Source of the DNA: Microcystis viridis FACHB-1342
GTDB taxonomy: Bacteria > Cyanobacteriota > Cyanobacteriia > Cyanobacteriales > Microcystaceae
Assembly (NCBI RefSeq): GCF_014698335.1
Contig: NZ_JACJSV010000002.1
Location: 1 to 64,000 of the forward strand
DNA: 64,000 nucleotides
Direction: 5' to 3'
Below, in pieces: positions 52,829-62,075 of the stretch. The number at the start of each line of letters is the position of its first letter. The first letter of the stretch is position 1. The translations under genes were made by a program, and so were the position numbers. Below the pieces are notes generated by a model that saw only the letters and a list, made by a program, of their open reading frames with translations, was not told where the DNA came from and ran no database searches.

Positions 52829-54313
52829 ATGGGCAAACCGACTGGCTTTATCGAATTCCTGCGTGAACTTCCTTCCGAACTTACCCCCCTCGATCGCCTT
52901 CATAATTGGGATGAGTTTCATCTTCCCATGCCAGAAGATAAACTCCGCAATCAGGCCGCCCGTTGTATGGATTGTGGTACACCATTTTGTCACACGGGAA
53001 CCCTAATTAGTGGCATGGCCAGTGGTTGCCCGATTAATAACCTGATTCCCGAATGGAATGATTTAATCTATCGAGGATTGTGGCGAGAAGCCCTTGATCG
53101 CCTCCATAAAACCAATAATTTCCCCGAATTTACCGGTAGAGTCTGCCCCGCTCCCTGTGAGGGTTCCTGTGTTCTCGGTATTCATAATCCCCCCGTTACG
53201 ATCAAAAATATTGAATGTTCGATTATCGACAAAGGTTGGGAATCCGGTTGGATTACTGCCAATCCCCCCGCAATCCGTACCGGCAAAAAAGTGGCTGTGA
53301 TTGGTTCCGGACCTGCGGGATTAGCGGCTGCCGACCAGTTAAATAAAGCTGGTCACTGGGTGACGGTTTACGAACGGGCCGACCGACCCGGAGGCCTGTT
53401 GATGTACGGTATCCCTAACATGAAGTTAGATAAGGAAGAAGTGGTTCTGCGTCGTCTCCAGATGCTGGAACAGGAAGGGGTAAAAATGGTCTGTAACACG
53501 GAAGTGGGCAAGGATATCAGCAGCCAAGACCTATTAAACGAATATGATGCCGTGGTTATCTGTACCGGAGCCACCAAACCCCGGGATTTAAACATCGAAG
53601 GTCGCCAATTAAAGGGCATTCACTTCGCCATGGAGTTTCTCACTGCTAATACAAAAGCACTACTAGACGGACAGCCGGGGGAGGATTTTATCTCGGCTGC
53701 GGGTAAAGACGTAGTAATTATCGGCGGTGGTGACACGGGAACCGACTGTGTGGGGACTTCCCTGCGTCATAACTGCCGTAGCGTCACCCAATTAGAGATT
53801 ATGCCGCAACCGCCCCGAGAACGGGCCGCCGATAATCCCTGGCCCGAATGGCCAAAAATCTACCGTCTGGACTATGGACAAGAGGAAGCAGCCGCACGTT
53901 TTGGCGATGACCCCCGGGTTTATACCACCACAGCGACTAAATTCGAGGGGGATAGCGAGGGTAACGTCACAGGGATTCACACGGTACAGGTGGAATGGCA
54001 ACGCAACGAAAAAGGGCAGTTTATCCCCCAACCGGTGGCAGGAACAGAAAAAGTCATCCCGACGCAATTGGTTCTATTGGCCATGGGATTTTTGGGACCA
54101 GAACAGCCTTTACTCGATGATTTAGGCTTAGAAAAGGATGCCCGCAGCAATATCAAGGCCGAACATGGTCAATTTGCCACTAGCTTACCGAAAGTCTTTG
54201 CAGCGGGAGATTGTCGTCGTGGTCAAAGTTTGGTGGTTTGGGCGATTAATGAAGGTCGCGGGGCCGCCAGGGAATGCGATCGCTTTTTGATGGGGGCGAC
54301 GGATTTACCTTAA
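52829..54313 (+). CDS. gltD: Glutamate synthase small subunit
   Basis: 494 residues. The N-terminal Fe-S region ([10 protein letters not shown], then [12 protein letters not shown]) precedes two FAD/NADPH-binding folds ([17 protein letters not shown] and [16 protein letters not shown]), and ends with [21 protein letters not shown]. It feeds electrons to GltB in the GOGAT reaction. gltB is not in the window. The product of icd (2-oxoglutarate) is its substrate, but the two genes are not linked. Confidence 0.95.
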   Translation: MGKPTGFIEFLRELPSELTPLDRLHNWDEFHLPMPEDKLRNQAARCMDCGTPFCHTGTLISGMASGCPINNLIPEWNDLIYRGLWREALDRLHKTNNFPEFTGRVCPAPCEGSCVLGIHNPPVTIKNIECSIIDKGWESGWITANPPAIRTGKKVAVIGSGPAGLAAADQLNKAGHWVTVYERADRPGGLLMYGIPNMKLDKEEVVLRRLQMLEQEGVKMVCNTEVGKDISSQDLLNEYDAVVICTGATKPRDLNIEGRQLKGIHFAMEFLTANTKALLDGQPGEDFISAAGKDVVIIGGGDTGTDCVGTSLRHNCRSVTQLEIMPQPPRERAADNPWPEWPKIYRLDYGQEEAAARFGDDPRVYTTTATKFEGDSEGNVTGIHTVQVEWQRNEKGQFIPQPVAGTEKVIPTQLVLLAMGFLGPEQPLLDDLGLEKDARSNIKAEHGQFATSLPKVFAAGDCRRGQSLVVWAINEGRGAARECDRFLMGATDLP

Positions 54314-54321
54314 ACCAGTAG

Positions 54322-54420
54322 TTAGGGACTTGCGTGGGAATAATATCCCAGCCAGAAAATCGCTCTCTAGAAGAATAAGACCAGCCCTAAATGGTACATT
54401 ATCAAAGCGCAAGTCCCTTA
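54322..54420 (+). repeat. Dispersed MITE family D, copy 2
   Basis: 99 bp starting 9 bp after the gltD stop. Ends TTAGGGACTTGCG and CGCAAGTCCCTTA. About 90% like copy 1 by eye. It may act as a transcript end hairpin for gltD. Confidence 0.9.
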
Positions 54421-54466
54421 CTCCCGCTAAAGGTTAAAGTGATCATGAAGCAATAGAATTACTCTA

Positions 54467-54709
54467 ATGAAACTAGATCGTATTACGAGCAATCCAAACC
54501 GTATGAATGGGCAACCCTGCATCCGTAATCTTCGCCTTACGGTTCGTCGAGTGATTGAGCTACTGGCAACTTATCCCGATCGAGCAGAATTACATCAAGA
54601 GTTTCCGGAACTGGAGGATGAAGATATTCGACAAGCCCTAATTTTTGCCTCTTCTTACTTGGATGATCGCATCATTGAACTTCCTAATCGCTATGAAGCT
54701 GTTGCTTGA
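54467..54709 (+). CDS. DUF433-family antitoxin, second module
   Basis: 80 residues: ITSNPNRMNGQPCIRNLRLTVRRVIELLATYPDRAELHQEFPELEDEDIRQALIFAS is DUF433 in its short typical form. It overlaps the downstream toxin by 17 bp. It represents a second, unrelated DUF433 module beside the one at 41122. Confidence 0.88.
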   Translation: MKLDRITSNPNRMNGQPCIRNLRLTVRRVIELLATYPDRAELHQEFPELEDEDIRQALIFASSYLDDRIIELPNRYEAVA

Positions 54710-55067
54710 TCAGGGACTACCGCTTTCTGCGGCAACTTTATTATGTGATGCTGGGATCGACACTATTCATGTTGGCCAAATAGGGATGTCTGAAGCTGAA
54801 GACTCAGACATTATCCAAAGGGCTAGAGACGAGGGACGGGTTGTTGCTACTCTCGATGCAGATTTCCATACATTGCTGGCACTTGACGTGGCGAATACTC
54901 CTTCAGTCATTCGCATTCGGGTTGAAAGATTACGCGCCCAAGCACTTACGAATCTTTTGTTGACAGTAATCGCTGAGTGCGAGGAGGATTTAGAACAAGG
55001 ATCAGCCATTACGGTTGAGCCAAGCCGTATTCGTATTCGTCGTTTACCATTAGTGTCTGATGTCTAA
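54693..55067 (+). CDS. DUF5615 PIN-like toxin
   Basis: 124 residues. MKLLLDQGLPLSAATLLCDAGIDTIHVGQIGMSEAEDSDIIQRARDEGRVVATLDADFHTLLAL has the paired acidic residues of PIN-like nucleases: D6 early, then the EDSDIIQRA helix and TLDADF. It is the toxin partner of the upstream DUF433. A frame open from 54645 has no conserved residues; the ATG at 54693 is the family start. It ends 9 bp from family B copy 3. Confidence 0.85.
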   Translation: MKLLLDQGLPLSAATLLCDAGIDTIHVGQIGMSEAEDSDIIQRARDEGRVVATLDADFHTLLALDVANTPSVIRIRVERLRAQALTNLLLTVIAECEEDLEQGSAITVEPSRIRIRRLPLVSDV

Positions 55068-55075
55068 CGGAAACG

Positions 55076-55337
55076 TTATACTGAATCGGTTTTTAATAGT
55101 ATGATTAACCCCCAATCCAACTTGAAAAACCCGCTCCCTTCTCCCCACTGCTCTAACAAAAAACAACTATCTGCCGATAGCGATCGCTAAAGGTCTAATA
55201 ATTGTAAGTTTTTGTCAAGGGGTGCGGTCAGACATAGGAATCATCGCTAGAATGAGCCTAATTGTCAGGAATTTAGTTAAACAAGGTTTTTGGCAATATG
55301 CTAATCTGGCTAACACGCTTTTGGTCGTGATATGGGG
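55076..55337 (-). repeat. Dispersed repeat family B, copy 3 (inverted)
   Basis: About 260 bp reading on the minus strand like 40430-40680, with TATACTGAATCGGTTTTTAA at its left end and TGCTAATCTGGCTAACACGC near the right. It also lacks the multiple TTTCCGTATA heads. The copy sits between the toxin stop and the start of the lectin-like gene; the ATG of the latter comes at its right edge. Confidence 0.85.
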
Positions 55338-56069
55338 AATGAAATGCTTAAAATTCTAATTGAAAACTTATCCAAGTTATCTGAAGTCAGTGAAAGCCTT
55401 CAGAAAATCATTAATTTAAAACTACCACTGTGGATGATTATTCCACTGCTCTTCTTATCTAGTTTCCCTTCAATTCAAAGTTATTTGTCCAGTAGAAAAG
55501 AGACTGTGCTTTTACCGGCAAATAAACTGTGGCTAAATACTGGTTTAGAAATTAAGCCTGGTCAAGAAGTAAAAATTACAGCAACTGGTTCAATTAATCT
55601 TGCTATTCATCGACTGGTTGAGGCTGCCTATACCCATAAATACCCAAGATTGGGATGGATGGAACCTGAAGGCGGGCAGCCTTTAGGTTATAAAGATTTA
55701 CGAATAAAGCAGTACCTAATTTCACCAGATAACAACTATGGTGTTTTACTTGCCTGTATCACTACAGAGGACCTGAGCAAGACTAACCCTAAACCTAAAA
55801 ATATTAGCGTAATAGGAAGAAATGCTTCAATCAAGAGCGAAAAAGGAGGAAAACTCTGGCTAGTTGTCAACGATGCTGTGCTTAACAAGGATGCGGAAAG
55901 TGCTTACATACTCTCTCAAAAAGAACTTGATGAAACTTATGGTTCAGGCAAGGTTACAGTAAAACAGAGGGAAGATGAGTGGAAACGAATTGTAGATGAT
56001 AGCTATTTTGAAGCATATTTTGATGATAACTCTGGAGCATTTTTGGTTCAGATTCAGTTTGCTCAGTGA
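55332..56069 (+). CDS. Membrane-anchored LecA-like beta-sandwich protein
   Basis: 245 residues. One membrane helix (MIIPLLFLSSFPSIQSYL, about 35-50) is followed by a sandwich domain: TVLLPANKLWLNTGLEIKPGQEVKITATGSINL, then IGRNASIKSEKGGKLWLVVNDAVL. The WLNTGLEIKPGQEVKITATG pattern resembles galactose-binding PA-IL/LecA-like domains. Ligand unknown. The ATG at 55332 lies at a family B repeat edge, so a start at MLKIL (55344) is equally good. Confidence 0.6.
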   Translation: MGNEMLKILIENLSKLSEVSESLQKIINLKLPLWMIIPLLFLSSFPSIQSYLSSRKETVLLPANKLWLNTGLEIKPGQEVKITATGSINLAIHRLVEAAYTHKYPRLGWMEPEGGQPLGYKDLRIKQYLISPDNNYGVLLACITTEDLSKTNPKPKNISVIGRNASIKSEKGGKLWLVVNDAVLNKDAESAYILSQKELDETYGSGKVTVKQREDEWKRIVDDSYFEAYFDDNSGAFLVQIQFAQ

Positions 56070-56146
56070 GTAGTGCAAATCGCTGTATCACAATCCGCTT
56101 GCACAAGGAACTGAGGTATCCACTATCGGTTATGATGGATGCAAAG

Positions 56147-56260
56147 CGCGATCGCCGATCTGGTAGGGTGCGTTCCCTAATGCAAGTGCTACTGCTCCAG
56201 CGATCGATTTTGGGGAACGCACCATGCCCATTGATTGAAGCTGTGGGTTAAAGTGCGATG
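56147..56260 (-). repeat. Dispersed repeat family A, copy 4 (inverted)
   Basis: On the minus strand: ACAGCTTCAATCAATGGGCA, then GGTGCGTTCCCC and GGGAACGCACC, then GATCGGCGATCGCG. About 114 bp. It follows the lectin-like gene and precedes the small 91-residue gene. Confidence 0.85.
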
Positions 56261-56351
56261 CCGCTCTTGTGGGCTCAGTTGGGGAATGTTAGCGAAAATT
56301 CCCAATGTTTGGGTTAAAATAGAGGGCAAAAGTTGCCACAGGGTCAAGCCA

Positions 56352-56627
56352 ATGACAGTTCGTCAACCCCGCTACAGCAAAGAAGAATTCGCTCGACGTG
56401 GTAATGAGATTTATGAATCTCAGGTACGTTCTCAAGTGGAGGAGGGAAATCAGGGGAGAATTGTGGCGATCGACATCGAAACTGGAGCGTTTGAGCTTGC
56501 CGACGATACGATTACTGCTACCGATCATCTCTATGAGCGTGTCCCTGATGCTCAACCTTGGGTGATTCGGATTGGACATAGAGCCGTCTTCCGTTTTGGC
56601 AGTCGCAGCCAGAGAAAGCCCGTATGA
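56352..56627 (+). CDS. Small conserved protein, possible antitoxin
   Basis: 91 residues: MTVRQPRYSKEEFARRGNEIYESQVRSQVEEGNQGRIVAIDIETGAFELADDT, then FRFGSRSQRKPV. It looks like a cyanobacterial family that I recall being encoded next to clan AA aspartyl protease-like genes. Directly after it lies a remnant that opens MGLLYGFKLQIEAVEGGRVTIEAL and stops, so a partner gene may have been truncated by family B copy 4. No known fold is claimed. Confidence 0.55.
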   Translation: MTVRQPRYSKEEFARRGNEIYESQVRSQVEEGNQGRIVAIDIETGAFELADDTITATDHLYERVPDAQPWVIRIGHRAVFRFGSRSQRKPV

Positions 56628-56751
56628 TGTGTGGGGATGGGTCTTTTGTATGGCTTTAAACTTCAGATTGAGGCAGTGGAAGGTGGGCGCGTTACAATTG
56701 AGGCGCTATGACTCAGCCAAAGTTATCGGTGAAGACGGTCTAACTTTACCG
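56628..56751 (+). pseudogene. Scrap of a lost partner gene
   Basis: A frame of about 24 codons from an ATG near 56639 reads MGLLYGFKLQIEAVEGGRVT, then stops near 56710. It could be the N-terminal end of a gene cut by repeat insertion. The remaining bases carry only repeat edge sequence. Low certainty. Confidence 0.3.
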
Positions 56752-56838
56752 TTATACTGAATCGGTTTTTAATAGCATGATTAACCCCCAATCCAACTTG
56801 AAAAACCCGCTCCCTTCTCCCCACTCTCCTATAACTTT
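56752..56838 (-). repeat. Dispersed repeat family B, copy 4 (inverted, tail only)
   Basis: TTATACTGAATCGGTTTTTA, TAATAGCATGATTAACCCCC, AATCCAACTTGAAAAACCCG and CTCCCTTCTCCCCAC, about 87 bp. Only the tail third of copy 1 is kept. Family C copy 3 follows. Confidence 0.8.
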
Positions 56839-56863
56839 TAAACAGGATTTAGTATGACTATCT

Positions 56864-57077
56864 AGGGTTTGCTGAATAAGTACGGGCGAAGCATTCGGAT
56901 AGAAAATCTACGTTTTCACCGATAGGTTATTGCCCGAATGCTTCGCCCCTACAGGACGCGGGCCGATGAAGACGCAAGGTTTTGAACGACGATTCTCTCA
57001 AAATCTTGCACCTGTTTCGCGAGAAAAGCCCCAAAACCCTTACTTTGCCTACATTTCAAATTTATTCAGCAAACCCT
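56864..57077. repeat. Dispersed MITE family C, copy 3
   Basis: 214 bp with ends AGGGTTTGCTGAATAAGT and AATTTATTCAGCAAACCCT, inverted for about 18 bp. Inside, CGGGCGAAGCATTCGG and GCCCGAATGCTTCGCCC form another palindrome, and the right half matches copy 2 in reverse order. 57078-57163 has an AGCAGGGAGCAGGGAG-type tract and no gene. Confidence 0.88.
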
Positions 57078-57163
57078 ATCTAAATTACTCGTTAAGACTA
57101 TGAGCAGGGAGCAGGGAGAAAAAACCTGACTCCCGATGACTGAAAGCTGATCACTGACAAAAC

Positions 57164-58162
57164 CTATCCCAAAACGATCGAATCGCGCAGGGATTGAATT
57201 TCCTCGGTTTGTAAACGCGCTCCAAAAGTAGAAACCACCCGGGCAGCCGCTAGAGAAGCGAGATTTCCTGCTCCTTTGTAACCCATACCGTGGGTAATAC
57301 CGTAGAGAAACGCACCTGCATACATATCCCCTGCACCGACGGTATCGATCGCCTGTACGGGATGGGAGTCAATTTCCAGGAGATTTTCGCCATCATAGAT
57401 CAAAGAACCACTAGCACCCCGGGTGATAGCGAATCCTTTGGCAATGGTTTTAAAATAGGCGATCGCTGACTCGATTTCCTCGCTGCCGGAAATAGTCAAA
57501 GCTTCCGACTCATTAGCGAAAACGAAATCTAACCCCGTTCCGATCATTTCCAGTAATCCCTCCCGGAAGAAAATCGCCATATTGGGATCCGACAGGGATA
57601 AAGCGGTTTTGACTCCAGCCGCCTGAGCAATTTCTCGCCCTTTAATAGCGGCAGCTTTGGCAGTGGGAGAGGTGACGAGATAACCTTCGAGATAGAGATA
57701 ATCGGCATTAGCGATCGCTGAGGGGACTAATTCTCGTTCGGAAATTTCCCCAGTGATGCCGAGAAAAGTATTCATGGTGCGATCGGCATCGGGAGTGACG
57801 AAAACTAGACATTTTCCCGTGATTCCCACCTCTTTTTCGCCGCCGTGTTCATTGGTATGCAAACCACAGGCCCGCAGATCTTGCAGATAAAACTTACCTA
57901 ATTCGTCATTACCCACTTTACAGGAATAGAAACCTCTACCCCCCAACTGAGCGATCGCTACTAGGGTATTCGCCGCCGATCCGCCACCGCTGCGTTTACA
58001 ATCAAGAGCCAATTTTTCCATCAACTGGGTTTGACGATTTTCGTCCACCAGCGTCATCACTCCTTTATCGATGCCTAATTCTTGCAGTAATTCAGGAGAG
58101 ACTTGAAATTCCATATCAACGAGCGCGTTACCGATCCCATAAACGTTGTATTGTTTGCCCAT
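57164..58162 (-). CDS. PfkB-family sugar or adenosine kinase
   Basis: 332 residues. [18 protein letters not shown] at the start, the substrate site [20 protein letters not shown], and the catalytic [17 protein letters not shown] are PfkB signatures. The closest pattern is adenosine kinase-like proteins in cyanobacteria; ribokinase or fructokinase activity cannot be excluded. No operon partner. The upstream 58163-58250 has no features. Confidence 0.85.
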   Translation of the reverse strand: MGKQYNVYGIGNALVDMEFQVSPELLQELGIDKGVMTLVDENRQTQLMEKLALDCKRSGGGSAANTLVAIAQLGGRGFYSCKVGNDELGKFYLQDLRACGLHTNEHGGEKEVGITGKCLVFVTPDADRTMNTFLGITGEISERELVPSAIANADYLYLEGYLVTSPTAKAAAIKGREIAQAAGVKTALSLSDPNMAIFFREGLLEMIGTGLDFVFANESEALTISGSEEIESAIAYFKTIAKGFAITRGASGSLIYDGENLLEIDSHPVQAIDTVGAGDMYAGAFLYGITHGMGYKGAGNLASLAAARVVSTFGARLQTEEIQSLRDSIVLG

Positions 58163-58257
58163 AATTTAGTCGATCGCCTAAAAATACTTTGTTATTGATA
58201 GTAGGGAAAGAAGGGGCAAAAAGCTAGGGGCTTTTTTCAGCCAGAGAATACCATAAT

Positions 58258-58290
58258 CAAAAATAATGGGTGTGCTAGTCTCACACCCCC
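58258..58290 (-). terminator. Terminator of the 70-residue gene
   Basis: On the minus strand GGGTGTG pairs with CACACCC across a 7-base loop, followed by ATTATTTTTGATT. It starts about 37 bp after the stop of the 58327-58539 gene. Confidence 0.72.
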
Positions 58291-58326
58291 AGTAATTTGT
58301 GTTAAGTTTTGTTTAACGAAGCCACT

Positions 58327-58539
58327 TTAAGCCTCATCGTAGGCTTCTAGATCCAACAGATAAAGATAAGGTTCGGCTAATTCCTGCCTTTGAAAAGCGA
58401 TCGCTCGCAACAGGTGCCAATCCCGCAAAGCCTCGAAGGGGTTACTATACTCATCTTTTTCTAGTCGTTCGGCTAAAGAAGCAATATCAGCGGCGTTATA
58501 CTTGGCAATATCTTGATCAGTGAAGCTTATAACTGTCAT
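58327..58539 (-). CDS. Small conserved protein, function unknown
   Basis: 70 residues: MTVISFTDQDIAKYNAADIASLAERLEKDEYSNPFEALRDWHLLRAIAFQRQELAEPYLYLLDLEAYDEA. Helical and acidic, no signal or membrane segment. Similar small proteins are common in cyanobacteria, but I know no role. The GGAGGTG ribosome site is 5 bp before the ATG. A terminator follows. Confidence 0.72.
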   Translation of the reverse strand: MTVISFTDQDIAKYNAADIASLAERLEKDEYSNPFEALRDWHLLRAIAFQRQELAEPYLYLLDLEAYDEA

Positions 58540-58687
58540 TTCTGCACCTCCCTCGACCTTTGTTCTTTTTCTAGCCTAACATATATTCTGAGTTGAAAAA
58601 ATGCCTTCCCCGCCAAGTTAAGAACTGTAAATGGATGGGTAATTGTGGTAAGATTCCAGCAAAAGAGCTATTTTTAGTTGATCTTCT

Positions 58688-59464
58688 ATGAAAACAGCCC
58701 TCATTACTGGCGCTTCCACCGGTATCGGTGTCGTCTTTGCTCGTCAACTTGCCCAACGGCAAATGGAGCTAATTTTAGTCGCTAGATCCAGAGATAAACT
58801 AGAACAATTAGCGGCGGAATTGGGGGAACAATACGGGGTAAAAGTGACAGTTATCGTTCAAGATCTGACCGTTGCCGGGGCGGGAAAGCTAGTATATGAT
58901 ACGGTGAACCAAAAAGGAATCAACGTCGATTTACTGGTAAATAATGCTGGTTTTGGTGATTATGGCGCTTTTAGCGAGCGGGATTTAGCCCGACAGTTAG
59001 AAATGATCCAGTTAAATAATCTGGTATTGGTGGAATTAAGCCACTATTTTCTCCGTCCCATGCTTGCCGGCACTGGGGGGGCAATTATCAATGTTGCTTC
59101 CATTGCCGGGTTTCAACCGCTGCCCTATCTTTCCGTCTATGCGGCGACAAAAGCCTTTGTCCTCAGCTTTAGCGAGTCTCTCTGGGCAGAAAATAAAGAC
59201 AAAGGCGTTGAAATCCTCGCTCTTTGCCCCGGTCCGACGGAATCTAATTTTTTTGAGGTAGCCCGATTTCCCAGGGCTTTTATGGGCAAAAACGGCCGGT
59301 TAGATTCGGCGGAAGTGGTGGTACAAGAGGCTTTAACTGCCTTGGCAAACAAACGCCCCAACGTGGTAGCAGGTAAATTTGCTAATAAAATTATCGTCAA
59401 TCTGCCCCGTTTTTTACCCAGAAGTTGGATCGTGTCTTTGATAGAAAAGCAATTCAAGCTATAA
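58688..59464 (+). CDS. Short-chain dehydrogenase/reductase
   Basis: 258 residues. TGASTGIGVVFA binds NAD(P), NNAG (LLVNNAGFGDYG) follows, and the catalytic YxxxK is SVYAATK. Classical SDR; the C-terminal part (FPRAFMGKNGRLDSAEVVVQEALTAL) resembles the DltE/YqjQ-like subgroup. Substrate unknown. The gene is single and divergent from the 70-residue gene. Confidence 0.9.
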   Translation: MKTALITGASTGIGVVFARQLAQRQMELILVARSRDKLEQLAAELGEQYGVKVTVIVQDLTVAGAGKLVYDTVNQKGINVDLLVNNAGFGDYGAFSERDLARQLEMIQLNNLVLVELSHYFLRPMLAGTGGAIINVASIAGFQPLPYLSVYAATKAFVLSFSESLWAENKDKGVEILALCPGPTESNFFEVARFPRAFMGKNGRLDSAEVVVQEALTALANKRPNVVAGKFANKIIVNLPRFLPRSWIVSLIEKQFKL

Positions 59465-59466
59465 CT

Positions 59467-59600
59467 AGGGTCTGCTGAAAAAGTTTTTCCGGGGGGTAGG
59501 GTGTGGGGTTTTACATATTTTCAGGGAAAAAGTAGCTCAATTTCCCCCGGATTACCCCCATGGCTGACACTTTTTAATGGCGAAAAAGTCTAAAAGTTTT
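59467..59600. repeat. Family C-like element, copy 4 (left end)
   Basis: AGGGTCTGCTGAAAAAGTTTTTCC and the GTAGGGTGTGGGGTTTT run resemble copy 1 in reverse. No matching right end is visible nearby; a right end (AACTTTTTCAGCACACCCT) lies at 60405-60422 behind the next genes. 59465-59643 has no gene. Confidence 0.55.
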
Positions 59601-59643
59601 ATCCAACAGGGTTGTTAGATTTATGGCGCAAAATCGAGCTTTG

Positions 59644-59925
59644 TCAAGGGGTGGTTTGATTAACTTTTAGCATCTCAACGAGGATATTATGGGCATCCTT
59701 GGCTGATTCTAGGGTGCGCTCAAACGGTATTCTAATTGTTTGACTCTCCCCTAATTTTTCTATGGCTAAATCCATACCTTCGGGATCGATGGATAGCATT
59801 TGAGCGGTTTCTGCATCGGTAATATTGCCGTAAACTTGAGCGTAGAAAAGCACGGCATCACCGTGATCTTTATTCATGTGTTTACAGATGCGATCGCTAA
59901 TGGCGGGAGTGATAGTTTCAGACAT
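59644..59925 (-). CDS. DUF2470 domain protein
   Basis: 93 residues from MSETITPAISDRICKHMNKDHGDAVLFYAQVYGNI. MNKDHGDAVLFYA and the later LSIDPEGMDLAI, IRIPFERTLESAKDAH are the DUF2470 fold found alone or at the C-terminus of haem-binding HugZ-like proteins. Alone in cyanobacteria its role is unclear. The frame is open 22 codons upstream without conserved residues; 59925 is chosen. Confidence 0.8.
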   Translation of the reverse strand: MSETITPAISDRICKHMNKDHGDAVLFYAQVYGNITDAETAQMLSIDPEGMDLAIEKLGESQTIRIPFERTLESAKDAHNILVEMLKVNQTTP

Positions 59926-59977
59926 AAGATTCTGGAAAAAAATCGATGATTGAGGTGGGGACAGATAAAAGCCAGTT

Positions 59978-60140
59978 CTAAATCGAGGCAAATGGGGGGA
60001 TATTAGTTAGGGTAGCGCAATTAATCGCTAATTGCCAGATAATTTGGGCGTGAGGATGGCAGACATCAATAATAAGTTTAATATTATTTTCTTGACAAAA
60101 ATCCTTAATTGTGCATTGCTCTAATTGTCCCACTGAAGGT
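59978..60140 (-). pseudogene. Possible precorrin-6A reductase remnant
   Basis: The minus-strand frame reads PSVGQLEQCTIKDFCQENNIKLIIDVCHPHAQIIWQLAINCATL and stops at 59978. The IIDVCHPHA stretch recalls the DATHPFA motif of precorrin-6A reductases (CobK/CbiJ). No start, and about four-fifths of the gene is missing. The assignment is tentative. Confidence 0.4.
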
Positions 60141-60429
60141 CAATCGGGGTAGAGAGTAAAGTCCGGGGCTGCCCGCGCATTTAATACTAAATCCGTTGAG
60201 TATAGGCTACTTAGGAGGATAGGCAAGAGGCAAGAGGCAAAAGGAGGAATAGATAATCAGTCTTTAATAACTGGATTTAGTATAAATTGCCTGTTGAGAT
60301 GAAACAAGAGGCAACAGTAAAGGGATTGGGAGAGATTCAGCTAATCGGATAGGCGATTAAAATGCCTCTTAGCTTAAAACCCCACACCCTGCCCCCACCA
60401 AAAAACTTTTTCAGCACACCCTATATATT
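60141..60429. other. Gap with tandem tracts, no gene
   Basis: GGCAAGAGGCAAGAGGCAAAAGG and TCTTTAATAACTGGATTTAG are the main features; the latter also occurs at 33139-33163. CCCCACACCCTGCCCCC and the family C right end close the gap. No gene is supported. Confidence 0.5.
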
Positions 60430-60909
60430 TTATCGTTCACAACCGACAACAGAAGCGGTGTAGGTATTACCGATGTGCTGAATACCATTGACAAAAAGAT
60501 TGACTAGAAAAGGTTGATCATTTGCCCGGACTGTGGCAGTAATTGTTAAGGGTTTATCGGGTTCGATTCGTACTCCATTAGTATTAAAAAATTCCTCGTT
60601 AGTTTGATCGCTATACTTGAGAAACAGCCGGATATCGAAGGAGGCAGCCCGGGGGACAGAAACCGTAACGATAAACCTCTGAAAACGTCTCCCCCCCGGA
60701 ACTGCCCAATCGGTATTCCAATTATTACGAGTTATCGTGACACCGAAAGGCCCTGGAACAGTGGGTTGTGAGACGCTTTTGGTAACTTCACTACCTTCAC
60801 CCCCTAATAAAGAAAGTGGCCGACAATTTTGCGCCGCTGCCGGTAGATGTAAGCTTAATAATACCGCCGATAGACCCAATAACCCAGTGATAGAGGTTAA
60901 TTTCATCAT
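60430..60909 (-). CDS. Exported protein of unknown function
   Basis: About 159 residues. A signal peptide (LTSITGLLGLSAVLLSLHLPAAAQ) is followed by a mature domain with NCRPLSLLGGEGSEV, a beta-rich middle (ITRNNWNTDWAVPGGRRFQRFIVTVSVPRAA) and a final Cys in VVGCER that may pair with the first. No family recognised. Periplasmic or outer. MMKLTS at 60909 is a likely start; an ATG five codons earlier is equally possible. Confidence 0.6.
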   Translation of the reverse strand: MMKLTSITGLLGLSAVLLSLHLPAAAQNCRPLSLLGGEGSEVTKSVSQPTVPGPFGVTITRNNWNTDWAVPGGRRFQRFIVTVSVPRAASFDIRLFLKYSDQTNEEFFNTNGVRIEPDKPLTITATVRANDQPFLVNLFVNGIQHIGNTYTASVVGCER

Positions 60910-61043
60910 TGATTTTGTCTCCAATTAATAGAACCTATCCAAAAATTATAGATGATCATGACGGTAAAAAAACGGTGATTTAGCTTAATTGAGCTAAATT
61001 CCGAAAAAATGCTGATCATCAACCTGAATTCTCAAAAACGGTG

Positions 61044-61937
61044 TTAAAATTGATTCATAATTTCCATATAAATATGTTCTAACTGTACCGTCTGACGGGC
61101 GAGAGAATCAATATTAATGCCATCGAATGCCTGAATAATCTCGCTTAATTCTAGATGTTCATCTAACCAAAAAGCTAAATCTTTACCGTAAAATTTGGGA
61201 GTAAATCCTAATTGTTTCCCTCGATTAATTGCCGCTTCTTGATCCTGGGTATCCATGATAATAATTTCCTTAGCAGGAATATGCTGACGCAGCTGATTTA
61301 AATTACCTTCGGCAATAATACGACCTTGTTTTAAAATGCCGATACGTTGACAGAGACGCTGTGCTTCATCGAGGAGATGGGTAGTTAATAAAATTGTCAT
61401 TCCCTGTCGCCGTAATTCTCCGATTAAATCCCAAATTTCATAGCGAGATTCGATGTCTAAACCAGTAGTTGGTTCATCGAGAATTAATAATTTTGGCTGA
61501 TGAACAATAGCCACGGCAATATTCATCCGGCGCTGCATTCCACCGCTTAAAGTTTCCACCGGACTACGGGCGCGATCGAGCAAATTTACTGCGGATAAAC
61601 TGCTTTTAATCCGATGACGACGCTGGGGGCGATCGAGTCCATAAATCTGAGCAAAAAAGTTGAGATTTTCCTCACAAGTAAGGGATTTGTACAATAAATT
61701 TTCTTGTGGGGCAACCCCAATTAATTCTTTAGTAACTCTCGAAATTGGCAAATAATTAAAGGTAATTTCTCCCGATGAGGGTTTTAATAAATTACAAATT
61801 AAGTTAATAGTGGTGGTTTTTCCCGCACCATTTGGACCAAGTAAACCGTAAATTTCCCCCGCTTCAATATGAAAGTTTAATTGATCTAATACTAAGCGTC
61901 TTCCGTAATTTTTTTTGACATTACTAATAGTCAGCAT
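61044..61937 (-). CDS. ABC-2-type transporter ATP-binding protein
   Basis: 297 residues. Walker A GLLGPNGAGKTTT, signature LSGGMQRR and Walker B LLILDEPTTGLD are complete. The C-terminal 80 residues are a typical ABC-2 tail. It forms an exporter with the permease at 62076, whose gene precedes it on the same strand. Substrate cannot be told; such pairs export drugs or polysaccharides. Confidence 0.92.
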   Translation of the reverse strand: MLTISNVKKNYGRRLVLDQLNFHIEAGEIYGLLGPNGAGKTTTINLICNLLKPSSGEITFNYLPISRVTKELIGVAPQENLLYKSLTCEENLNFFAQIYGLDRPQRRHRIKSSLSAVNLLDRARSPVETLSGGMQRRMNIAVAIVHQPKLLILDEPTTGLDIESRYEIWDLIGELRRQGMTILLTTHLLDEAQRLCQRIGILKQGRIIAEGNLNQLRQHIPAKEIIIMDTQDQEAAINRGKQLGFTPKFYGKDLAFWLDEHLELSEIIQAFDGINIDSLARQTVQLEHIYMEIMNQF

Positions 61938-62029
61938 TTTTAATAAAGTAATAAGGATAGTCAGAAGTCAGGAAGCAGGATTAGGGAGTGTAAGATATGG
62001 GAAGACAAATCAATAAATACTCTTGCCTT

Positions 62030-62075
62030 TTCTAACTGATAACTGATAACTGATAACTGATCACTGATCACTGAT
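62030..62075. repeat. AACTGAT tandem heptamer array
   Basis: About six heptamers of AACTGAT or CACTGAT type in a row, between the two ABC genes. Related to 16812-16865. It separates the genes by 138 bp, though they remain one unit by direction. Confidence 0.75.
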
